A DNA stretch of 5,458 nt from Sulfurovum sp. Its GTDB lineage: Bacteria > Campylobacterota > Campylobacteria > Campylobacterales > Sulfurovaceae. The notes below the pieces were generated by a model. It had not been told where the DNA came from and did no database searches. It saw nothing but the letters and a program-made list of their open reading frames with translations. The position numbers were made by a program, and so were the translations under genes. This document shows, piece after piece, positions 1-4,919 of this stretch. The stretch is taken from NCBI GenBank assembly GCA_027066595.1, contig JAMONG010000278.1:1-5458 (forward strand). Reading direction: 5' to 3'. How positions within the stretch are numbered: position 1 is the stretch's first letter; every line of letters starts with the position of its first letter.

Positions 1-490
1 CTACTCTACCATGGCAAACATTGGTGGGCAGTTTCCTATAGGTGAGGTATTTACCGAATCTAAAGTACTTACTGCAGTCAATGGACGTGCTGACATCTTT
101 GCCTTTGCAGATGTAAGTTATAGGGTGAACAAACCCCAAAAGCCCATTACCATCATCATCGAAAATGGCATGGTAACAGGCTGTGAAAACAGCACCCCTG
201 CCTTTGATGAGATGTTAGCACTCATACGTGAGGGTGAAGAGGTAGTATGGGTAAGAGAGTTAGGCTTTGGACTCAACAGAGGGCTAAGTAAAAGCAAAAT
301 AGTCTCTGACATAGGAAGTTATGAGCGTATGTGTGGTGTACACCTCTCTTTGGGTGCAAAACATGGCATGTACGCCAAACCAGGTTTTAAACGGGGAGAT
401 GGCAAGTTTCATATAGATATATTTATAGACACAAAAACCGTAAACATTGATGATGAGATAGTTTTTGAAAATGAAGCTTGGGTGGTTTAG
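1..490 (+). CDS. M29-like (aminopeptidase T-type) metallopeptidase, C-terminal part, 5' end outside window
   Basis: The reading frame is open from base 2 to the TAA-region stop at 488-490, so the ATG at 11 is probably internal and the gene begins left of the window. Numbering residues from that ATG, the visible part carries a set of motifs matching the C-terminal half of M29 aminopeptidases: GEVF (E12), ELGFG (E83), VHLSLG (H111) and HID (H134, D136). In that family, which cleaves N-terminal residues from peptides using two metal ions, these are the metal ligands. The position that I align with the family's catalytic tyrosine, seven residues after the histidine, is H118 here, although Y121 is close. 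No signal peptide can be judged because the N-terminus is missing. It is probably cytoplasmic. The assignment rests on motif order recalled from the family; substrate and true peptidase activity are uncertain. The next gene has its own promoter, so they need not form an operon. Confidence 0.68.
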   Translation, partial: YSTMANIGGQFPIGEVFTESKVLTAVNGRADIFAFADVSYRVNKPQKPITIIIENGMVTGCENSTPAFDEMLALIREGEEVVWVRELGFGLNRGLSKSKIVSDIGSYERMCGVHLSLGAKHGMYAKPGFKRGDGKFHIDIFIDTKTVNIDDEIVFENEAWVV

Positions 491-525
491 CGTACAAAAC
501 AAATGTTAAAAAATGGTTAAACTTT

Positions 526-543
526 GCTTTTTATAATTACAGT
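526..543 (+). promoter_or_regulatory. Putative sigma-70 promoter of the small heat-shock protein gene
   Basis: A perfect TATAAT lies at 532-537, preceded by a T-rich run (GCTTTT) and with no recognisable -35 hexamer at the usual distance. This is the layout described for vegetative promoters of Campylobacter and Helicobacter. Transcription would start near 544, giving an untranslated leader of about 24 bases that contains the ribosome binding site. No CIRCE or other heat-shock operator is visible around it. Confidence 0.55.
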
Positions 544-555
544 ATAACTTAACTG

Positions 556-562
556 TAAGGAG
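556..562 (+). promoter_or_regulatory. Ribosome binding site of the small heat-shock protein gene
   Basis: TAAGGAG at 556-562 is a near-perfect Shine-Dalgarno sequence, five bases before the ATG at 568. It fixes the start codon and so the signal peptide at the N-terminus. Confidence 0.8.
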
Positions 563-567
563 CAAAT

Positions 568-1185
568 ATGTTAAAAAATAAACTTTCACTTCTTGTGTTG
601 CCTCTTGTGACGACACTTTCACTTCAAGCTAATGACCCATTTTTTCAAGACCCATTTGGAGATAACATTTTTAAAGAGATGATGCAGATGCAACAAAATA
701 TGGATAAAATGTTTGAGCGTATGCACAACAGAATGCAACAACGTAGCACTAGACAGATAGCCCCTATGGGTACATACCAAATACAGCAACAAAGTCAGTT
801 TATAGACAAAGGTAATCACTATGAATTTGTTACCAATATCCCAGAGAGTAAAGAGAATCAGATAGATATTAACACAGGAAACGGTGTCATGTCCATTACT
901 GCTAAAATCATACAAAAACAGGAGACTAAAACTGCCAATGGCTATAGCAGCTCTAGTTCAATGCGTATGTATCAGCAAAGTATGCCACTACCTCAAGATG
1001 CAGATGAAGCGACGATACAGATGACCTATGTTGATGGTAAATTACTTGTGTCAATTAAGAAGAAAAAAAGTACAAATATTCCCAAGATAGTTCCAAATAC
1101 AAAAAATAAAATCAAGACCATAAAGAGACCTACAAAAGAAGCAAATGTAAGCAGTAAAATGAATGAAGTCATCAATAATAATTGA
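568..1185 (+). CDS. Secreted small heat-shock protein (Hsp20/alpha-crystallin family)
   Basis: This 205-residue protein looks like an ATP-independent holdase acting outside the cytoplasm. Residues 1-21 form a Sec-type signal peptide: K3 and K5, then a hydrophobic core (LSLLVLPLVTTLSL), with likely cleavage after LQA21; no lipobox cysteine is present. Residues 23-36 are DPFFQDPFGDNIFKE-like, typical of the linker seen before Hsp20 domains. Residues 38-56 hold seven methionines (38, 39, 41, 45, 48, 52, 56) in a predicted amphipathic helix. The alpha-crystallin domain spans about 75-165: YEFVTNIP (85-92) fits the conserved strand ending in lPG, MPLPQDAD (139-146) fits the conserved LP segment, and YVDGKLLVSI (154-163) fits the A-x-x-x-G-V-L motif. 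The Lys-rich tail (164-190) lacks an exact I-x-I/V motif, the usual oligomerisation tail, although IPKI (171-174) is near. It has its own promoter and strong ribosome binding site. Family assignment is fairly secure; periplasmic location is inferred from the signal. Confidence 0.82.
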   Translation: MLKNKLSLLVLPLVTTLSLQANDPFFQDPFGDNIFKEMMQMQQNMDKMFERMHNRMQQRSTRQIAPMGTYQIQQQSQFIDKGNHYEFVTNIPESKENQIDINTGNGVMSITAKIIQKQETKTANGYSSSSSMRMYQQSMPLPQDADEATIQMTYVDGKLLVSIKKKKSTNIPKIVPNTKNKIKTIKRPTKEANVSSKMNEVINNN

Positions 1186-1208
1186 TTATTGATAACACTA
1201 TTTACTAT

Positions 1209-1231
1209 TAAAATAAAGAATATTTATTTTA
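1209..1231. repeat. AT-only inverted repeat after the small heat-shock protein gene
   Basis: TAAAATAAA (1209-1217) and TTTATTTTA (1223-1231) are perfect reverse complements around a 5-base loop, GAATA. The stem has no G-C pair and no T-tract follows it on the + strand, so it is at best a weak transcription terminator or an mRNA 3'-end structure for the upstream gene. In such AT-rich DNA it may also be chance. Confidence 0.4.
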
Positions 1232-1299
1232 GCTATGGAGACCTATATAAATTCATTTTGCATTAAGGTGAATAATGATAAAAATGGTAAACAATTACG

Positions 1300-1319
1300 T
1301 TCTATAATATTGTATAGAA
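1300..1319 (+). promoter_or_regulatory. Putative kinase promoter with an operator-like dyad over the -10 box
   Basis: A perfect TATAAT sits at 1303-1308, about 36 bases before the kinase ATG, with no clear -35 box. It lies inside a perfect 7-bp inverted repeat, TTCTATA (1300-1306) and TATAGAA (1313-1319), separated by 6 bases. A dyad placed over the -10 box and start site is where a repressor would act, but no regulator can be named and the dyad is AT-rich. Confidence 0.45.
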
Positions 1320-1330
1320 TAGTTAAAAAT

Positions 1331-1335
1331 GGGAA
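1331..1335 (+). promoter_or_regulatory. Weak ribosome binding site of the hybrid kinase gene
   Basis: GGGAA at 1331-1335, nine bases before the ATG at 1345, is the only Shine-Dalgarno-like sequence there. It is clearly weaker than the site of the upstream gene and suggests modest translation. Confidence 0.4.
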
Positions 1336-1344
1336 CCTAATAGA

Positions 1345-3567
1345 ATGACCAATATACCACAACAGAAAAACCCTCTAGATTTAGATAATTTAAAAAAAAT
1401 AGAGAATAAAGATGATTATACATTACGTTTAGAAGAGTATATTGAAAATCTAACGCAAAAAGTAACCCATTTAGAAAAACTACAAGAGGAGAAAGATAAC
1501 TTTTTCACCTCTATCTCACATGAAATACGTACACCAATGAATGCTGTCATAGGGTTAAGTTCTGTACTACTCAACACAGATATTGAAAACAGCTACAAAA
1601 AACAGATAGAACGTATAGAGATGTCTGGTCAACATATTTTGGGTCTTATTAACGATATACTTGATTTTTCTAAAATAGAAGCCAATAAATTATCGATTGA
1701 GAGAAAAGAATTTCGCTTGGGTGAAATGCTTGAAAAAATCGCTTCTATTGTCTCATTAAAGGCATATGAAAAGCATATTGATCTTGTTTTCGATATAGAC
1801 CAAGATGTCCCAACCTATATTGTCGGAGATAGTTTAAGGCTCTCTCAGGTACTTATCAATATCTTAAATAATGCTATTAAATTTACAAAAAGAGGTTCAG
1901 TGACTCTTTATGTAGAGATGTTAGAAGTTAAAAATAACAGTACCTACTTAAAATTTAAAGTCTCAGATACAGGTATAGGCATAAAAAAAGAAGCCATAGA
2001 GACACTTTTTGATGCCTATACCCAAGCAGATACATCAACAGCACGGCAGTTCGGTGGTACAGGACTAGGACTTCTCATTTCAAAAAAACTCGTTGAGTTA
2101 ATGGATGGTGAAATAGAGGTAGAGTCGGAAGTAGGAAAGGGTAGTGACTTTATTTTTACTATCAAAATAGACAGTTGGAAAAAGCACTCCAGTGATCTGT
2201 TAGAGAGTACACTTTTAAATAAAAATGTACTTATCTTAGATAGCGACAAAAAAAGTACCAAAGCACTCACAAAGATACTAGATTGTTTATCATATCAGGT
2301 ACACGAGCTAGAGGAAAATAGTGACATCGTATCATTCATCACCACACATAAAATTGAGATAGTTTATTTAGACCAATCCTACATAGAAAAATACAAAAAT
2401 GCTTTTATGGGATTACGTGGCATAAAAACTATTTTATTACATAAAAATACAGAGGTTATAGAAAATTATCAAATTTTTGATATGGAGATACACGAAGACT
2501 TAGCTAAACCTTTTACAAGACAGATGGTTTTTGATGTTATCTCAAAAGCGTATAACATTAAAACAAAAAATATCATCAAGCAAAAAGCAAACAAACAAGA
2601 CCTTAAAGCATTAAAAGGTACACATATCTTACTTGCTGAAGATAACAATATAAACCAATCACTCATTAGAGCACTTTTAGATGACACAGGCATAAAGCTT
2701 AGTATTGCAAGTAATGGTAAAGAGATATTTCCTATTTTAGAGAAAAATGATGATATTGATTTAATATTTATGGATACACAAATGCCTCTAATGGATGGGT
2801 ATGAAGCGATGGAGGCATTAAATAAGATAAATAATAAAGTACCTGTTATCTCATTTTCTGCAGATGCTTCAGTAGAAGCCAAAGAAAGATCTCTCTCTTC
2901 AGGGATGATAGATGTTTTAGTAAAACCCATAGATGCAAAAAGTTTTTACGATATTATTTTAACCTATGTAAAACCTACGCAGGACTTTACATCTATACTC
3001 AATGAAATACTTGTAGAATTTAATACTTTTATAGGTACAGGTAACATGAAAGGTATGCTCAAACTTTCTAGGTCTCTAAAAGAGCATGAAAACATTAAAA
3101 TGCTTCCAGAGGTTTTATCGGCTCTCTCTTCTTTAGAAAATAGTGTTTTAAATTATCAAAAAGTATTTTTTGTACTTTTAGGGCATTACGAAAAAGCCTA
3201 CTTAAAAGTAGATAACAGCATAAAATCTTTTGAAGCAAATGGGACATTAACAGAAGATGAGAAGAAAAATATCAATTTTTCACAAAACCATGATAAATAT
3301 AATAGCCAAGAAGAGTATATCGGTATACTCAAAGAGTTTTTAGATAAATACAAAGATTCAAAAATACTCTTTGAAACAAAAATAAAAGAGTGGAAGTTTG
3401 ACGAAACGGTACAGTTGGCTCTTCGCATAAAAGAAGATGCTCAAAATATAGATGTAGCAGTTATTTCAAATACCATTGCACCTGTATCAGGTATAAGTCA
3501 AACACAGATAAAGATTATAGAAAGAAAACTAAATCTTCTTACAAAAATAGTAAAAAGCGAAAATTAA
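1345..3567 (+). CDS. Soluble hybrid sensor histidine kinase (HisKA-HATPase-REC-REC-degenerate Hpt)
   Basis: This 740-residue protein has no membrane segment or recognised sensor domain; an N-terminal coiled coil (about 25-52) leads into the kinase core. The H-box SHEIRTPMN gives phospho-acceptor H59. The ATP-binding domain has the N-box (N172, N176), G1 box DTGIG (208-212), F-box LFDAYTQAD (221-229) and G2 box GGTGLGL (237-243), so autophosphorylation should be possible. A first receiver (about 293-400) is degraded: the acidic pair reads D299-S300, the conserved Thr/Ser position appears to be H366, though D343 and K388 remain. A second receiver (about 426-540) is intact: E432/D433, phospho-acceptor D477 in MDTQMP, S505 and K527. 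Residues 545-650 are helical and unrecognised. Residues 655-735 resemble an Hpt domain but have L693 where the phospho-histidine should be. The gene stands alone between its own promoter and a strong terminator; no output regulator is adjacent. It probably signals in the cytoplasm, by protein contact or through a separate Hpt. Confidence 0.93.
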   Translation: MTNIPQQKNPLDLDNLKKIENKDDYTLRLEEYIENLTQKVTHLEKLQEEKDNFFTSISHEIRTPMNAVIGLSSVLLNTDIENSYKKQIERIEMSGQHILGLINDILDFSKIEANKLSIERKEFRLGEMLEKIASIVSLKAYEKHIDLVFDIDQDVPTYIVGDSLRLSQVLINILNNAIKFTKRGSVTLYVEMLEVKNNSTYLKFKVSDTGIGIKKEAIETLFDAYTQADTSTARQFGGTGLGLLISKKLVELMDGEIEVESEVGKGSDFIFTIKIDSWKKHSSDLLESTLLNKNVLILDSDKKSTKALTKILDCLSYQVHELEENSDIVSFITTHKIEIVYLDQSYIEKYKNAFMGLRGIKTILLHKNTEVIENYQIFDMEIHEDLAKPFTRQMVFDVISKAYNIKTKNIIKQKANKQDLKALKGTHILLAEDNNINQSLIRALLDDTGIKLSIASNGKEIFPILEKNDDIDLIFMDTQMPLMDGYEAMEALNKINNKVPVISFSADASVEAKERSLSSGMIDVLVKPIDAKSFYDIILTYVKPTQDFTSILNEILVEFNTFIGTGNMKGMLKLSRSLKEHENIKMLPEVLSALSSLENSVLNYQKVFFVLLGHYEKAYLKVDNSIKSFEANGTLTEDEKKNINFSQNHDKYNSQEEYIGILKEFLDKYKDSKILFETKIKEWKFDETVQLALRIKEDAQNIDVAVISNTIAPVSGISQTQIKIIERKLNLLTKIVKSEN

Positions 3568-3584
3568 GAAGAATAAGAGGAGGA

Positions 3585-3626
3585 GGCACTTTTAACTTTA
3601 GGGAAAGTAAAAGTGCCTTTTGTTTT
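3585..3626 (+). terminator. Rho-independent terminator of the hybrid kinase gene
   Basis: GGCACTTTT-A-ACTTT (3585-3599) pairs with AAAGTAAAAGTGCC (3604-3617) with one bulged A and a four-base loop AGGG, followed by TTTTGTTTT (3618-3626). The T-tract is on the + strand only, so it terminates the kinase. It overlaps the stop codon of the convergent Roadblock gene. On the - strand the hairpin is followed by a C/T-rich stretch without a T-run, so it would terminate that gene less well. Confidence 0.9.
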
Positions 3627-3984
3627 AAGATTTTGCTACTTGTTTGAGTTTGTTTCTTGCTAAAGCAAGGTTACCTTGAGATCTATCTAAAGCCAAATAT
3701 AAAACAAGCTCTGGGTTACTTTCCATTACATGAAGTACGTGTATTTGACTATCAAGCGTAATCAAGATATCTTCAATCGTACCTTCAATTTCTAAGCTAT
3801 TCATAGTGTCCATCTTCGCTTTAATCACTTCAGCATTTCCTGCTGATGCAAGTTCAATATTAAATTTCTTATTTGTATCTGTACCTAATACCATACCACT
3901 TTCCCAGTCAAAAAGAGAAGCTGCCAACGCACCCTTAAGTGTAAGTATATCTGCTAATGCACCTTCAATATTATTCATATCCAT
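3625..3984 (-). CDS. Roadblock/LC7 domain protein (MglB-like family)
   Basis: This 119-residue protein is essentially one Roadblock/LC7 domain. It has an N-terminal helix (NIEGALADILTLKG, 4-18), then the strand-turn-strand AASLFDWESGMVLGT (21-35), where the acidic-x-x-S-G-x-x-L-G pattern is typical of the family. A long central helix follows (about 44-62), then two strands, TIEDILITLDSQIHVLHVM (69-87) and LVLYLALDRS (93-102), and a final helix (103-117). In other bacteria such proteins dimerise and bind small Ras-like GTPases (MglA, as GTPase-activating partner) or act as scaffolds. No GTPase gene is visible here, so the partner is unknown. It is cytosolic, with no signal or membrane segment. 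The first ATG (3982-3984) is chosen over the second (3976-3978) because AAAGGA is seven bases before it. The gene is convergent with the kinase and downstream of the transposase on the same strand, but with its own likely promoter. Confidence 0.8.
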   Translation of the reverse strand: MDMNNIEGALADILTLKGALAASLFDWESGMVLGTDTNKKFNIELASAGNAEVIKAKMDTMNSLEIEGTIEDILITLDSQIHVLHVMESNPELVLYLALDRSQGNLALARNKLKQVAKS

Positions 3985-3991
3985 TTATAAA

Positions 3992-3997
3992 TCCTTT
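3992..3997 (-). promoter_or_regulatory. Ribosome binding site of the Roadblock gene
   Basis: AAAGGA on the - strand lies seven bases before the ATG at 3984-3982, which supports this start. Confidence 0.65.
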
Positions 3998-4037
3998 AAT
4001 ATATAATTTTTATGTTTTTTTCACAAAAACTTAACAA

Positions 4038-4045
4038 ATTATACA
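4038..4045 (-). promoter_or_regulatory. Putative promoter (-10 box) of the Roadblock gene
   Basis: On the - strand, TATAAT lies at 4043-4038, directly preceded by TG and by T-rich runs further upstream, with no clear -35 hexamer. Transcription would begin near 4031, giving a leader of about 46 bases. Its presence suggests that the Roadblock gene is transcribed separately from the transposase. Confidence 0.5.
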
Positions 4046-4082
4046 TAAAAATAATCATAAAAAGTATAAATACTAAATTTAT

Positions 4083-4110
4083 GGCACTCGATAACACCAA
4101 AAGTGCTTTT
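4083..4110 (+). repeat. Hairpin with terminator-like T-tail, sharing its arms with the kinase terminator
   Basis: GGCACT (4083-4088) can pair with AGTGCT (4102-4107; five Watson-Crick pairs plus one G-T) around a 13-base loop, with TTTT running from 4107. The arms GGCACT and AAAAGTGC match those of the kinase terminator at 3585-3617 in the same orientation. No + strand gene leads into it, so termination of a + transcript is not its obvious job. It lies in the 138-base gap after the transposase gene. Confidence 0.45.
4085..4094. repeat. 10-bp direct repeat downstream of the transposase, copy 1
   Basis: CACTCGATAA here is repeated exactly at 4129-4138, with repeat starts 44 bases apart. Copy 1 overlaps the left arm and loop of the hairpin. 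I see no other copy in the window. AAATTTAT (4075-4082) before it and ATAAATTT (4135-4142) at copy 2 are reverse complements, bracketing the segment. Confidence 0.55.
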
Positions 4111-4128
4111 ATTGTTCAAATAAGTTGA

Positions 4129-4138
4129 CACTCGATAA
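4129..4138. repeat. 10-bp direct repeat downstream of the transposase, copy 2
   Basis: This is the second exact CACTCGATAA, preceded by TTGA and ending five bases short of the transposase stop codon. TGTTCAA (4113-4119) and TTGACA (4125-4130) just before it form a short imperfect inverted repeat. The pair of copies may mark an end or recognition region of the transposase, which is an inference from position only. Confidence 0.5.
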
Positions 4139-4142
4139 ATTT

Positions 4143-4904
4143 TTACTTCTCTCTTTTAATGATATTGCTAATGCATGGTTGAGATAAATGAAGTACTTTT
4201 GCTATAAAATGTTGAGAATATCCCTCTTTATAGAGTTGAACAATCTTTTTATTTCTCTCTTTTTTATTTATAATATTTTCAAATAATTTTTCTACGGTTT
4301 TTACATTAAAGGTTTTTTTCTCTTTTTGATGGGTTAAGGCATTTGCTCTTTTTTTTATCTTTTTAACTTCTTTCATGTCTACGGTAGTACTAAAAAAAGA
4401 TTCTAACTCTTTTCGTGTAGAAAAAGTATCATATACCCAAGATTTTTGTAGGTAACTTGGAGGATTTATATTATTAAAATGACAATATGAAATATAGGGA
4501 TAATTTTTCATATCTATATATTTGTTAATGAGTTTAGGAATATTTTCAATATAGTGAGCAACAGACCTAATCTCTTTCTCTTTTACTATATGCCAAGATT
4601 TATAACGAGATTTCCATAGTTTTCCACGTTTTACATATTTTTTATTGAAATAAAGTGAATATTTTGTGTTTAATTCTCTCATAAAATCTGACAAATTTTC
4701 ATGCTGAAGTTCAATAAGAAGATGATAATGTTTAGCCACAAGTGTGTAGTTGTGTAAAGTAATGGTAAACTTTTTTAAAAAAGAAGAGAGTATCTCAAGA
4801 AAGTAGAGATAGTCTGACTCCTCTTTGAAAACAAGTCTTTCATTATTTCCTTGATTAAAAACATAATAATAGCCTACTTTTTCGGTACGTCCATATTTAC
4901 TCAC
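4143..4904 (-). CDS. REP-associated-type Y1 (HUH) transposase with C-terminal helix-turn-helix
   Basis: This 253-residue protein belongs to the IS200/IS605-type Y1 transposase superfamily (Y1_Tnp), in the branch resembling REP-associated tyrosine transposases. Residues 11-40 (YYYVFNQGNNERLVF, then YLYFLEIL) match the usual opening of that branch. HYH at 59-61 is the metal-binding HUH motif. LWKSRYKS (97-104) and AHYIENIPK (116-124) match its downstream motifs, with Y118 the likely nucleophile, 57 residues after the HUH. These enzymes nick and join single-stranded DNA at hairpins. Residues about 218-252 form a helix-turn-helix (IVQLYKEGYSQHFIAKVL, then SQPCISNIIK), an extra DNA-binding domain. 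The frame is intact with all key residues. The start is GTG: the in-frame ATG at 4910-4908 runs straight into a stop, and AAGGA lies six bases upstream of the GTG. It begins 15 bases after nifU and is notably more AT-rich than nifU, which fits later insertion. Confidence 0.85.
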   Translation of the reverse strand: MSKYGRTEKVGYYYVFNQGNNERLVFKEESDYLYFLEILSSFLKKFTITLHNYTLVAKHYHLLIELQHENLSDFMRELNTKYSLYFNKKYVKRGKLWKSRYKSWHIVKEKEIRSVAHYIENIPKLINKYIDMKNYPYISYCHFNNINPPSYLQKSWVYDTFSTRKELESFFSTTVDMKEVKKIKKRANALTHQKEKKTFNVKTVEKLFENIINKKERNKKIVQLYKEGYSQHFIAKVLHLSQPCISNIIKREK

Positions 4905-4910
4905 CTACAT

Positions 4911-4915
4911 TCCTT
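4911..4915 (-). promoter_or_regulatory. Ribosome binding site that sets the GTG start of the transposase
   Basis: AAGGA on the - strand lies six bases before the GTG at 4904-4902, inside the 15-base gap after the nifU stop. There is no room here for a separate promoter after nifU, so translation probably follows from the nifU transcript unless a promoter lies inside nifU. Confidence 0.6.
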
Positions 4916-4919
4916 AGTG

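Noticed and set aside
11..13. ATG at 11 as the true start of the first gene
   Set aside because: The frame stays open to base 2, no upstream ribosome binding site is visible in the ten bases, and the encoded part begins just before the first metal-ligand motif, so an N-terminal half is missing.
1275..1307. Ten-codon ORF with AAGGTG five to ten bases upstream, as a leader peptide of the kinase
   Set aside because: It overlaps the putative -10 box, so it would not lie on the kinase transcript, and its composition shows nothing coding-like.
1186..1344. tRNA, riboswitch or small RNA in the gap before the kinase
   Set aside because: No cloverleaf, GC-rich stem or known riboswitch core is visible; only the AT hairpin and the promoter dyad stand out.
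2469..2930. Antisense ORF of 153 codons inside the kinase gene
   Set aside because: It lies wholly inside a well-supported gene, has low-complexity Ser/Ile/Leu-rich composition, and no family resemblance.
3806..4006. + strand ORF of 66 codons opposite the Roadblock gene
   Set aside because: It is a mirror of the Roadblock coding sequence, with no ribosome binding site or recognisable motif.
4084..4107. CIRCE heat-shock operator (GCACTC ... AGTGC)
   Set aside because: The arms are imperfect, the spacer is 11 rather than 9 bases, and no chaperone operon lies downstream; the only heat-shock gene is far away with no such site.
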